Assembly: GCA_020466095.1 (NCBI GenBank)
Contig: CM035807.1
Coordinates: 33,671,184 to 33,735,183, forward strand
Length of the DNA stretch: 64,000 bases
Source: Chlorops oryzae
Lineage: Eukaryota > Arthropoda > Insecta > Diptera > Chloropidae
Direction of reading: 5' to 3'
Shown: one piece after another, positions 11,536 to 22,741 of the stretch
How positions within the stretch are numbered: position 1 is the stretch's first letter
Layout of the letters: each line of letters opens with the position of its first letter
Notes under the pieces: model-generated
Told to the model about the DNA's origin: nothing
Databases searched by the model: none
Seen by the model: only the letters and a program-made list of their open reading frames with translations
Program-made: the position numbers and the translations under genes

Positions 11536-11799
11536 TGTCAAGCTAGCGCGACTAACAATGAAACGCTGTGCATCGCTTAACGTTGAAACCAAAAGTGATC
11601 TCTCTCTTTTAATCGTTTCTAGCAAGAAGCCCTCTCGTAAGAGTAAAACATAAAATGAATACAATGAAACGTATGAGTGACAATGAGAAAGTGAGAGTGT
11701 GTTAACATGAACAATGTACCGTGGGCGTATACTAACAACATAATAGGCAAAAATTTACAGTGAGTCAAAATGATATTGGTAACATAAAATACGACGACA
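11536..11799 (-). repeat. Gypsy 5' LTR, copy 1
   Basis: 264 bp and almost identical to 6440-6703. In the element orientation it ends in TTGACA. A run containing TGTGGGGTAC follows within about ten bases and is where a primer-binding site is expected. The tRNA used could not be decided. Confidence 0.92.
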
Positions 11800-11803
11800 A
11801 TCT

Positions 11804-12113
11804 CATCTACGTTTTCATGTTAAATGAAATTTTTTTTCTTGGAAAACTTTTTTATAAGCAAGGTAGGCAGAAGTATTTTAGATATCAATTCAATGATAAC
11901 ACAAGTTTACAAAATTTAACTTTTTGTTTGTTTCCACGATTTCGTCAAGAATTTTGAATTAAGGTGGTGTTGGTGGCATATCAAAGCCAATGCAATAATC
12001 TATTAAATGATACATATCTCAAGACAATAGAGCTTTAAATTTCGGAGGTATGGACTTCGCAATTCCGAAAAATGGGTTATTTTTAATGTTTTCCTTGATT
12101 TTTGGATCTAATT
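11804..12113 (+). repeat. Repeat X, right part, copy 1
   Basis: This continues X after the Gypsy insertion. The same sequence occurs inverted at about 24283-24586, joined directly to the left part of X. No gene was seen. X may extend further, because the inverted copy is cut off at its own rearrangement junction. Confidence 0.75.
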
Positions 12114-13043
12114 TGCCCTGTTGTGACATGAAAGAATTTTTCTAAAAATATTCTTTCTATATGGTTTGGAAGATGTTCCTTATACTAGGTCCCCAAGCCA
12201 GCATTTCCAGATACAATTGAAAATGTCGATGGTACGGTACGAATTGTGAAAAAAATTAAGCTGTCATATTTAAAATACAAGAAAACAACACACATGATTT
12301 CCAACAGATTTGATCTAGTAGTTCAATGCTCTTCTTCTTCGATTTTAGGCTGAAATTGACACATTTTTGTGGGAAGAACTGCAGCAAATATGTAAAATAT
12401 CGCGTTATTAGAGGTTTGTTTCTCCAAATGGCAATAAAAATCCCCATTTTTCGTACCAGCAGAAAGAAAAATTCCCTTTTTTCCAAAGTGTAAAAATCGT
12501 CAAAAAGTCCAACAAAATGGGAAAAATCCCTCAAACTGGCAGCACTGGCTGAAATTAAATTTTCAGAAGAATTCCATATGTTCACATCAGCGATGAAAAA
12601 GTAGTATAACTGTTCACAATTTATTTTTAAAATTATATTTACCACATGAGTTGATATTTTTACAAGTTCTGAGTTTTGGTTCAGGGACGGTTGGCCGCCT
12701 TATTCAACAAACGAAACAGCTGGCTAAATGCAGAATGGGTGCTAAATGCAGATGTGTGTAGTCTGAAAGGGTCTTTTTGAATTCTGCATTTATCGCACTA
12801 AATACTGAATTTATGTGCCAGTCTGAAAAGCCTATTAGTCTTTCAACTCGATTTCAAAATTGCTCGTTTACGCTCGGTTTTTCTACCCGTGTTGAAAACA
12901 ATAAAAGGATGAAATTTAAAAACTTTTGAAATTATAAATAATAATCAAATAAAGAAGCTCAATTGAAAGGACATAGCTATACAAAATCTAACGTGCGGTC
13001 ATTTCATATTTTGATGACCGAATAGGAAAATGAACCCAAAGGC
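12114..13043. other. Unassigned DNA upstream of the MULE gene
   Basis: No recognisable coding sequence. An ORF on the minus strand (12256-12645) has no known domain. This part is not included in the inverted duplication that starts at 13044. It may be the 5' non-coding end of the MULE element, but no terminal repeat was found to show it. Confidence 0.4.
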
Positions 13044-14715
13044 AACGTATTTACTTTTTCGTTGTCATTTCATAAATGCCGATGGCATAACATAGACAAA
13101 CCTACCCTTTCAATATTGCCAATGACAAGAAACAAATTTTGCAGATGGCATTTTATGAAAAATTTAATATCTTTTTATTTAATAGCTTTTTCCAAAAAGT
13201 GGTCATCTGGCCAGTCTGTTTTTTGTTGGTAGGTTGATCGGCTTGTTTTATGTGGTGGTATTGTGGGGGAGGGAAAGTGATGGCATTAGTTATTGGTTCC
13301 ACGGTGGTGCTTCTCTTTCATTCTTGCAATATATCCTCTAATGTATAGGTTATTTCTACCCTTACATAGAGGATGCTAAGTTTTTGCGCGGAAATTTTCC
13401 AGGAAAAAATGCGAGCTTTCTAGAAAGAGGTTAGCGAACATTCGTAAAAGTTGAATTATTGAGATATCACGCGAAAATATTGTGAACTTCGGCATAAGGA
13501 AATTGAAAAAGAAAAATTAGCATCGGAATTTGGCTCAAAGTGGTTCGGTAAGTGAAAGTTATCTTTTCCATTTTTGCAAGCTTCGCCAATCAGCAAAGTG
13601 CTTCCTTTGAGAGTTGGATATATATTTACTTTGCGTTTGTGGATGGACTGAATATTGAATAATCTTTGGAAATATGTATTTTCCAGCAATAGCAGAAGAA
13701 ATCCTAAAATTCTGGAAAATGCAAGGAAATATTGGAAGACCCGCTGTGTGTGATAATGATTTATTAAAACAACATATCTTAAGTTATAAGGACAAAATAG
13801 TTTTCGTAAATAACAAAAACGAAAAAAAATTATTTCAAAACAGCATCCAATATGGACTGAAATGTCTAAAAAAACTTGGAAATATAAAAACACCGTCCGC
13901 GTTATACACATTTGTGAGCTGTAATAGATATAATATCCGCAATGAGCTTCGTGCCATTGGAACTCCTGCGCAGGAACGCACTTCATTTAAAGGTGATCGC
14001 ACACTTGACAGCGATGGCAGCCTAGAAATTTCATTGGAGCGGTCGAAATTTGGCCAAACTTTTATCAAACGTGTTGCACATATTGACTTTGAAAAAATGT
14101 TAACTGTGCGGAATTATTCAACAAAGACACGTTGTAATGATCGAAAAATTTTTAAGAATCGAAGCGTCGTCAGATTATTACCAGGTAATGAAAACTATTT
14201 TAACAAAAAAAAAATTTACGGCTGAACTGATTAAGCAAACAATAATGGATCGTGAAAACGTTATTGCAATTAAGAATTGACATTTAATAATACAAGGATG
14301 GCAAGAATGTTTGTCTGAAAATATCGAATTTGGAATATTTACGATTTTAGTTCGTTTCGCACTGGAAAAAAAACCCGTTTTGCACGGATTAATTGAAAAT
14401 ATAGTTATTTATGTATTAATACGTGAAACCAGGAATTTTTTTTCCCCTGGTTTTTATTGTATTCAAGCTCCACTAACGAATTTTTTCTTTAGGTATGTGG
14501 CAGAACTTTATTTCAACGAAAGTTTGGGATGCAACACGTTGTCATTGCGGTTTTAATTTTAAATATAATCGAATTAATAAGGATCGAAAGTCAGGGTCAC
14601 ATATTTGGAAGTTGCCGATGTGGTTCTAATTTACATTGCGACATAAATGAAGAGTCGGAAGGCGTTATCGCAATAACATGTAACATGGAAACTGGAAATC
14701 TTACCTCTTGCGGAA
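13044..14715 (+). repeat. Arm A of a long inverted duplication (MULE 5' half)
   Basis: This stretch is repeated, inverted and near-identical, at 20177-21998. The second copy is longer by a 149-bp TIR insertion. The pair includes non-coding DNA and the first third of the MULE transposase. The arms are separated by about 5.5 kb. Confidence 0.9.
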
Positions 14716-17453
14716 AAAGATATTTACGTCAACCAATTAGACAAGAAATTTCGCATGAATTAATGACCAAGTCCGCGATGCTAATGCGGAATGAAATGGC
14801 GACATCTCTAATGAAAAACAATGAGTTAGAACCAGCAATTATTCCAAATGCTTCAACACTACATACAGCGAAATCGGAGTACAGGCGAAACAAATACCTT
14901 CATGCCGACCCTGTAGCAGCCTTACAAATGATGTATTTTGGATCATACAAAAACGTCATTCGTGAAATAGGCTTAGAGCCCTTTTATTTGTATTACTGCA
15001 CAAACCATTAACATTCAACTTTCCGCTCAATGGCTAAAATGGAAGGTACTACACTTGCTATTGATGCAACTGCATCCATTATAAAACCTTTGAGAAAACC
15101 AGATGGTGATATCAAACGACATATATATTTATATATATATGTTGCACATAACGAAAAAACTGGGCAAGTGTGCGTCAATCAAATGTTGAGTGAAAAACAT
15201 GACACATTAACTATTTCAATATGGCTACAAAAATGGATTGAGGTACCGGCTTGCCCATTCCTAAGGAGGTTATATGCGATTCTTCCAAGGCTTTGCTTGC
15301 CGCAGCTGTGCGTGCTTTTACCAATCATAAATCCATAAATGATTACGCGGATCAATGTATGAGTGACAAAATGCCACCATGTTATATACGTATAGATGTA
15401 GCACACTTTATAAAAAACTATGCCACCTTTCTTAAGGATCTACGCTCGAAAGTAAAGGAATTTTTTATGGCAATTCTAGGCCAAATTATTTTATGTTCGA
15501 ACATGAAGACAGCAGAAGAACTATTGAAGTCCCTAATAATAATAGCGTGCAGTGACTCTGACGGTCATGCGGAAGGTGGTATAACAATGTGTGAAAAAGA
15601 AAAATTGAAGCTAATGAAAATGCTTGCAAGTTCTCAGGACTATACCACTCAATACATAGAGAATGCGGAAGTAACTTCTGACTTGAGCAACATTATTTGT
15701 GATGGTTCTAATATGAATAAATGGGGGAATTGGGCAGTAAATATTTTTACTGACTTAACAAACAAAAAGGTAGCGGAGTTAATCCTTATTGGCATCCACC
15801 ATTGATTGATCGTCTTTTGAAAGACCTTAAGTGGTTCCCCTTATGGTCGTGCGTTTCTCCATCAAAATTTGGATACGGACGTGCACCAGGAACAAGTTGC
15901 CATGTTGAGGCCGAGTTCAAAAATCTTAAGACTCATATATTAAACAAAAAAACAATTCCTTTGCGGGTTGATGAATTTCTCTGCGATCATGTAGCGAGCA
16001 TCGAGGGAGCAGTTATGTTGCAAGCATCAAAACTTCAAAATGCAGCAGCTATTTCTCCGCTCTAGAAATGTCCGGCTTGTGCAAACGGGGATACACCAAC
16101 TGGCGCACATAAGTGTGTGGTAAGTACTTCTTAAGACATATAAAATTGAAATTGAAATTGGAGTTGTTTTCTTTTTTTTTTTTTTCTTAAAGATCTGCGA
16201 TATAAACGTTCACGCCCTTGATTCCTGTTCCTTGAGCTTGGAGGATTCTGAAGAAGGATTCGGCCAGCGTCGCATCTGTTTGTCTTGCAAAGGTCAAGGA
16301 AATACAACAAACATTTTGGAATCGCGTGCAATTGAAAACTGGAAAGGTTTAGGAACACCTGCACAAAGCACTCGTCACAGTCGGTATTTGCGCACGAAGT
16401 ATGCCGAAAATAAATTTCTGCTGAGAGACAAGCTAAAAAAGGTTCCGCAGTTTAAAAATAGCAACAGTATAACGCTAAAACCTGTACGGATTGGAGATCA
16501 AAGCGTTGATCTAACAAACACAAGCTGTTTCGATAGCATTTTCCATGTACTATTGACTGCAGCGCTCGACTACGAAATGTTCTCCAATAATGTTGTAAGC
16601 GTTTTATCACACAAATTTTTTCAACTGTTAAAAGACGTTAAGGAAAATGGCATAAGAGCTTCATCGTACATAGAACGCGGAAAATTTTTGTCTACAATTT
16701 TTGAATTGAAATCCAATAGAAAAGCAAAATGTGCAATTTTGCAATGTCGATTAACAGCAAGTCATCTAATTAAACAATTATTTCAAGATTTTGGATGTTT
16801 TTCGAGAAAAACGTTTTGTCGACAATGTGGCTTTGAACAAGTCGAAAAATTCCCTATAATGGAAGTTGATGTTAAGTCAATCCTCGACATGAGCTTTATA
16901 GAAATCTTTGATGAAAAGCAAATAAATAAGAAATGTCCGCAAAAAAACTGCTTCACTAAACTCCACGAAAATTTTTTTCTTGAAGGTAGGAATTCAAATA
17001 TATTCCAGTCAAAAAAAATATTTTCAATTGTGTTTACCAAACCGCATTAGATCAATTAATTAAAATTGTTCACTTAGTTTGATTATTTTTCGTTTCTAAC
17101 TCAATACATTTTTCTCATTTTTTTTATCGACAGAAAAATTTTTATTTCTTCAAATCAAGTACCAAAACACCACTAAGGAATTTGAAGAAGCAAAGGAAAA
17201 TGACGCTATATTTTTGTCAGCTTTACCCAAAATAATGGAAGTATCTGAACCGGGAAATTCTTTCAACTTGATAGGTGCAATCGATCTACACGGCGCAAAA
17301 GCACCTGAAAACCCAACCAATGTACCATTTGGGGATTATATTGGCTTATGCTTACGTAACGAAATATGGTTTAATGGTTGCGCAAAAGAAAAAAGATGTC
17401 CCCAGAATTTTAAAGGAAGACCAGAGGTGTTGATATATGCAGAACTACTTTAA
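13674..17453 (+). pseudogene. NOF-like MULE transposase with C-terminal USP-like module
   Basis: Segments on one strand read in order as one large protein. The N-terminal domain is at 13674-14184, followed by more coding up to about 14420. An intron ends at the acceptor TTTTTTCTTTAG, 14492. A Cys/His-rich finger follows (CHCGFNF.., CRCGSNLHC). The core has catalytic-type acidic positions in TLAIDATAS (about 15063), EVICDSSK (about 15275) and SCHVEAEFKNLK (about 15900), with RIDVAHFIKN between them. A zinc motif with CPAC, GAHKC, CDINVHAL and SCSL spans a 73-bp intron (16120-16192, GTAAGT..AAAG). A second intron of about 148 bp is likely at 16986-17133. The C-terminus is a USP-like module. Breaks: an extra G at about 14597, stops at 14276 and 15009, shifts near 15240 and 15775, and a stop at 16063. 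The MULE/NOF assignment rests on motif pattern and my recollection of Drosophila FB-NOF. Confidence 0.72.
16193..17453 (+). other. Ubiquitin-specific-protease-like module of the MULE protein
   Basis: Three landmarks of the USP (peptidase C19) fold appear in order. NTSCFDSIFHVLL resembles the USP Cys box, with the cysteine codon at 16526-16528. A zinc ribbon is formed by CRQCG (about 16817-16828) and CPQKNC (16934-16951), spaced as in the USP finger. A closing part, IDLHG..FGDYIGLCLRNEIWF..PEVLIYAEL, resembles the USP His box, where GHY is usual. Here the histidine position reads Asp (codon 17334-17336). The module is complete across the predicted intron and ends at a natural stop at 17453. 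If the alignment is right, it may bind ubiquitin-like proteins without cleaving them, or the histidine was lost by mutation. This is inference from motifs, not from a structural match. Confidence 0.55.
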
Positions 17454-17876
17454 TACTGATATTATAAGTTTTACAAAATGGCTCAATTGGAATTGTTAAG
17501 TTTGCCTTTATTTTATTTTTTTCATTAATTTTTGAAACCCAAACAGAAACTACTGTCTATGGAAGAATGTAAATTTTTTTTCTTTTCTAAATTGCATTCA
17601 TTATATAATGTGCAGGTATGCAAGGAACTGTTATTATTTTAGCTTTAAAACGCATCGGATTTCCAAATATGTAAACCGACAGTCCAAGTCGTAGAAGAGT
17701 ATTCACGCTTCAACAATCAAATTGTTCTCCACTGTAATATATTTACCATACAAATAAAAAATCTGAATACTGTTTTATTAAAAATATAAATCAAAAGTAT
17801 AAAAAACTTGTTTTATGATCATAAAAACACATATCGCACATATTAAATGAAAGAGTGGCGCAACTCAAAAAACAAA
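17454..17876. other. 3' flank of the MULE gene, unassigned
   Basis: AT-rich, with no ORF. AATAAA-like signals occur near 17752 and could serve the MULE transcript. No inverted terminal repeat matching the upstream side was seen. Confidence 0.35.
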
Positions 17877-19040
17877 CTAGTAAGAAAGCTAAAGTCGGTC
17901 AAGCCCGACTTTGAAATACCCAGCGTCCCGACATTATGAGCGCACTATGTTTTGCTTCTCTATTTGTGGGCGTGGCAGTGGGAGGGCAACATAAATTATT
18001 TCCCTACACCTTTCATTCGCCTTGGTGAACCTATGTTGCGAATTTGAAGCTTCTACGCCTTTTACTTCGGAAGTTACGAAAAATCTTCATTTGTGGGCGT
18101 GGCAGTGGGCGGGCCGCATAAAATTTTTTCCTACACCTTTCATTCGCCTTGGTGAACCTATGTTGCGAATTTGAAGCTTCTACCGCTCTTTTACTTCGGA
18201 AGTTACGAAAAATCTTTATTTGTGGGCGTGGAAGTGGGCGGGACACAACAAATTTTTTCCTACACCTTTCATTCGCCTTGGTGAACCTATGTTGCGAATT
18301 CGAAGCTTCTACTTTTACGCTTTTACGGAAGTAACGAAAAATCTTCATTTGTGGGCGTGGCAGTGGGCGGGCCATAAAAAAAATTTTCCTACACCTTTCA
18401 TTCGCATTGGTGAACCTATGTTGCGAATTTGAAGCTTCTACGCTTTTTACTTCGGAAGTTATGAAAATTCTCTATTTGTGGGCGTCGCAGTAGGCGGGCT
18501 ACATAAATTTTTGTTCCTACACCTTTAATTTGCCTTGGTCAACCTATGCTGCGAATTTGAAGGTTCTACGCCTTTTACTTCACAAGTTACGATAAGCCCT
18601 TACTTTTGGGCTTATTTGTGGGCGTGGCTCACGGAGAGTGGCGTCCATTTTTTTCCAGGCTATGTCCCTTTTTGTAGTTTACCAGTACACCAAATATCAA
18701 TGGAATGTGTTGAGTGGTTCGCAAGTTACAAGCATTTTACTGAAACCACATTATATTCATTTGTGGGCGTGGCAGTGGGCGGATGTCTCCCATTTTTACT
18801 TAGGACCATACTCGGATCCCGATATACCTGTGTGCCAAATTTTGACTTGATTGGTCCAGCCGTTTCGGAGGAGATCCGACCACGGACGGACGGACAGACG
18901 GACATACGGACATGTCTAAATCGATTCAGTTTTTGATCCTGATCATTTCTATATATATTTTTCTATATTTCCGGAGCTTAATTCTCCCTGTTACAAGATT
19001 TGCACAAAACTAATATACCCCGCTTACGCTGGGTATAAAA
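17877..19040. repeat. Dispersed repeat, family 'TACCC', copy 1
   Basis: It starts with AGTAAGAAAGC and a hairpin (AAGTCGG..CCGACTT), then AATACCCAGCGT. It ends in ACGCTGGGTATAAAA at 19025-19040, the inverted match of that motif. Before the end lies an ACGGACGGACAGACGG tract (18882-18910) followed by CTAAATCGATTCAG and GATCATTTCTATATATAT. The same plan is found at 57768-58367. No protein is encoded. The superfamily is unknown to me, though such repeats are common in fly intergenic DNA. Confidence 0.65.
17964..18780. repeat. Tandem array, unit about 128 bp (GTGGGCGTGGCAGTGGGCGG)
   Basis: The phrase TTGTGGGCGTGGCAGTGGGC recurs at about 17964, 18091, 18219, 18349, 18475, 18614 and 18758. The first intervals are 127-130 bp and the later ones are longer and more diverged. 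Each unit also holds CCTACACCTTTCATTCGCC and GAAGCTTCTACGC. Array expansion makes this copy of the dispersed repeat twice as long as the one at 57768. The ORFs inside the array reflect the repeat and are not genes. Confidence 0.9.
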
Positions 19041-20176
19041 ATTTCAGCACGAGCGAAAAACTATTGCGGCCGTCATTCATTCATTGGTTTTTAAATGTAA
19101 AAAAAAAATTTTGTAAGTGTAAAAATGATTTTTTTTTATTCCCTGTTATATTAGCAATCATCCAAAGTTTGTTTCACCTTCGTACCTTAATTAGTTTTTG
19201 AGATATAAAATTTTGAAAAAAATCCACAAAAGTTTAAAATTCCTTTCAGGATGCCACAGTCGGCCAGACCCTTTCATTCCTTTTCTACTACCCTAAGTAT
19301 GCAGTTTAGTAAAGAAAATGACCAGAAAATTTTCATCATTAAATCGTTTCAAAATTTCGACACCCGTTTTAAAATTTTTTTGTCGTTTGCCATTAAATTT
19401 CTTCAAAAATTCAAATGTAAATTAAGAGTGTAGGCTAACATGTGTCATGTGAACAAAATTTTTTCAAAACCTGCGTACGACTAAAAAAATTATTTTGTTT
19501 TTGACTTTTTGAACAAAAAATTTGACAGAATTTTGAATGAGTTAGGGGGCATTTACATATTTGACAATTTTGTCAAAATCTATGTCATAAGTTATGACTC
19601 ATCACAATTTTCAAAAAGTATAAACGTAAAAAATTTTTGATTCAAAATCGTTTTTGTAATCGAAAAACATTTTAAATTTTGAAGTCACATTTTTTTATGT
19701 CAAACGGGAAAAGTGTAAATGGGCCCTTAAGTGTAACATTTTTTTGAAAATGCCAACTGCGTACTGAGGGTAAGGTTAAAATCGTCTTAAATTTATTTCC
19801 TTTCGTACTTAGTAAATAAATTTGACAAGTAGTAATTTAAAAAAAGAATTCGAAATTTGAATTCATTCATCGTCAAGGAATGCATTAAAATTTTAATTCT
19901 TTCAAATTTTTTAACTCTGCGGCACGAATTTTTATTTTGAGAGCATAACTAACATTTTTAAGCATTCTTTATTAGTTATGGTTACTTATAAGTAGAAAGT
20001 AGAAGAAGAAAATAGTTAAGAATCCAAGATATCTCGTCTAAGGTATGAATGACATATGTATTCGTCTCGTTCGTCGGTTGAAGAAGACCAGTAACCTCGT
20101 TAACTTGGGCTCTTTTTAATTCGGATGACTAAATTGAGACCAATAAATATTTTCATTTCTGGTTTGTTACTTGCAG
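19041..20176. other. Unassigned AT-rich DNA
   Basis: No gene or element was recognised. It separates the dispersed repeat from the inverted MULE copy. Confidence 0.45.
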
Positions 20177-21998
20177 AGGTAAGATTTCCAGGTTCCATGT
20201 TACATGTTATTGCGATAACGCCTTCCGACTCTTCATTTATGTCGCAATGTAAATTAGAACCACATCGGCAACTTCCAAATATGTGACCTGACTTTCGATC
20301 CTTATTAATTCGATTATATTTAAAATTAAAACCGCAATGACAACGTGTTGCATCCCAAACTTTCGTTGAAATAAAGTTCTGCCACATACCTAAAGAAAAA
20401 AATTCGTTAGTTGAGCTTGAATACAATAAAAACCAGGGGAAAAAAAATTCCTGGTTTCACGTATTAATACATAAATAACTTAGGGTATTCCCTTAAAAGT
20501 GAAAAGATTGAAAAATCGTAAAAGTGTAAAATTTTTCATACAAAATTTCGTTCATTAATTTCTAAGCCTTCTTGATTTACGATTTTTCGAAGTTTTCGAC
20601 GCAAATACACGTTTAAGGGAAGACCCCTACTATATTTTCAATTAATCCGTGCAAAACGGGTTTTTTTTCCAATGCGAAACGAACTAAAATCGTAAATATT
20701 CCAAATTCGATATTTTCAGACAACATTCTGCCATCCTTGTATTATTAAATGTCAATTCTTAATTGCAATAACGTTTTCACGATCCATTATTGTTTGCTTA
20801 ATCAGTTCAGCCGTAAATTTTTTTTTGTTAAAATAGTTTTCATTACCTGGTAATAATCTGACGACGCTTCGATTCTTAAAAATTTTTCGATCATTACAAC
20901 GTGTCTTTGTTGAATAATTCCGCACAGTTAACATTTTTTCAAAGTCAATATGTGCAGCACGTTTGATAAAAGTTTGGCCAAATTTCGACCGCTCCAATGA
21001 AATTTCTAGGCTGCCATCGCTGTCAAGTGTGCGATCACCTTTAAATGAAGTGCGTTCCTGCGCAGGAGTTCCAATGGCACCAAGCTCATTTCGGATATTA
21101 TATCTATTACAGCTCACAAATGTGTATAACGCAGACGGTGTTTTTATATTTCCAAGTTTTTTTAGACATTTCAGTCCATATTGGATGCTGTTTTGAAATA
21201 ATCTTTTTTTCGTTTTTGTTATTTACGAAAACTATTTTGTCCTTATAACTTAAGATATGTTGTTTTAATAAATCATTATCACACACAGCGGGTCTTCCAA
21301 TATTTCCTTGCATTTTCCAGAATTTTAGGATTTCTTCTGCTATTGCTGGAAAATACATATTTCCAAAGATTATTCAATATTCAGTCCATCCACAAACGCA
21401 AAGTAAATTATATCCAACTCTCAAAAGGAAGCACTTTGCTGATTGGCGAAGCTTGCAAAAATGGAAAAGATAACTTTCACTTACCGAACCACTTTGCGCC
21501 AAATTCCGATGCTAATTTTTCTTTTTCAATTTCCTTATGCCGAAGTTCACAATATTTTCGCGTGATATCTCAATAATTCAACTTTTACGAATGTTCGCTA
21601 ACCTCTTTCTAGAAAGCTCGCATTTTTTCCTGGAAAATTTCCGCGCAAAAACTTAGCATCCTCTATGTAAGGGTAGAAATAACCTATACATTAGAGGATA
21701 TATTGCAAGAATGAAAGAGAAGCACCACCGTGGAACCAATAACTAATGCCATCACTTTCCCTCCCCCCACAATACCACCACATAAAACAAGCCGATCAAC
21801 CTACCAACAAAAAACAGACTGGCCAGATGACCACTTTTTGGAAAAAGCTATTAAATTAAAAAGATATTAAATTTTTCATAAAATGCCCATCTGCAAAATT
21901 TGTTTCTTGTCATTGGCAATATTGAAAGGGTAGGTTTGTCTATGTTATGCCATCGGCATTTATGAAATGACAACGAAAAAGTAAATACGTTGCCTTTG
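20177..21998 (-). pseudogene. Arm B: inverted, truncated copy of the MULE 5' half
   Basis: Reverse complement of 13044-14715. It carries the N-terminal transposase domain (about 21358-20752 in two frames) and the Cys/His finger (20426-20177). Here the finger is in frame: DRKSGHIFGSCRCG is read through, which shows that the extra G at about 14597 in arm A is the mutation. It stops abruptly at 20177, within the equivalent of ITCNMETGNL. It lacks the catalytic core. A 149-bp TIR element interrupts it at 20481. At 21998 it joins directly to repeat X. Confidence 0.85.
20481..20629. mobile_element. 149-bp MITE inside arm B
   Basis: It starts TAGGGTATTCCCTTAAA and ends with the reverse complement of TAGGGGTCTTCCCTTAAA. 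Comparison with arm A (ATAACTATATT, read on the same strand) gives the exact empty site. The insertion duplicates CT, or ACT if one base is assigned to the flank. Superfamily is not settled: a 2-3 bp duplication with GGG-rich ends could be PIF/Harbinger-like. Confidence 0.75.
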
Positions 21999-22741
21999 GT
22001 ATTAATGATTGAAAAGGGGTGCTATTCAGCTCAAAAAAGTGGGAATACAAAGTGTGGAATATTTGGTTAGCTTATTTTATAATTAAGGGCTACTTATTGC
22101 TAATTTCGTTCCCAAATTAGCTCTTGGCCATTTTCGTAAAATTAAAATTTAAGGTTGCGCTTTCCAACTTTTAATTGAGACAGCAGAACATATGTTATAG
22201 ATTTTGAATGCTGTAAAATTGATATCGAAAATTATGTGCTCTTTATGTGCTTACCATAAATGCAACACAACCGACGTTTTTATAAATTTTTTGCCAAAAT
22301 AAAGAAAATATAAATTTTGATATATTTAAACTTCGAAATCTGACTGCGAAAACCGACTTCGAAAAAGTTTTGCTGATTCGGGTTTGTGTCTTAGCTGTTT
22401 GGTGGTAGAAAACATGGAAACTCAGCGGATTCCTGGCATACTTTTTGGCTGTTTTATTTTGGCGCTTTTCCGTGGCGTTATTTCGTTTGTTTGACAGCTG
22501 AAATCAGTGCTGCCAGTAGTTTTGGACAACTTTTTCCCACGGTAGTCCTCAGAAAATCCCTATTTTCCCTATTTGCTTTAGGAAAAGTCCCACAGGAAAT
22601 CTCTTTTTATTATACTGAACAAATAAAGTTTATTTTTAAGGAAAAGACGCTATTATAAATATATCTGTGGCAATAAGGAAAATGCTTATTTTTAAATTTT
22701 TCTGTTTTCGAGAAAAACGCTTCAAAGTCTTGCTTGCATCT
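21998..22741 (+). repeat. Repeat X, left part, copy 2
   Basis: Near-identical to 5697-6439, including the same junction to the Gypsy LTR. It directly abuts arm B on its left. Confidence 0.88.

Larger units (their letters stand above)
6440..11799 (-). mobile_element. Ty3/Gypsy LTR retrotransposon inserted in repeat X
   Basis: Two 264-bp LTRs (6440-6703 and 11536-11799) begin TG and end CA and differ by only about two one-base indels. A 4-bp duplication, ATCT, lies at 6436-6439 and 11800-11803. The internal part on the minus strand encodes, in order, Gag, protease, RT, RNase H and integrase, which is the Ty3/Gypsy order. Similar LTRs imply a fairly recent insertion, yet the pol frames are broken in several places. 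The boundary is confirmed by an empty copy of the same site at 24583-24590 in this window. The clade within Gypsy is not certain. A SAP-domain Gag and a 4-bp duplication are compatible with the mdg3/micropia area. Confidence 0.95.

Noticed and set aside
12430..12560. Weak inverted similarity to repeat X around GTGCTGCCAGT, as if X and this stretch were the two ends of one element
   Set aside because: The match is short and interrupted. The phrase is also common, so I do not claim a terminal inverted repeat.
5697..17876. Treating repeat X as the terminal repeat of the MULE element
   Set aside because: No matching inverted end is found after 17453, and the 9-bp type duplication expected of a MULE is not seen.
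18031..18936. Several ORFs with repeated peptide phrases
   Set aside because: They are translations of the 128-bp tandem array on both strands, not proteins.
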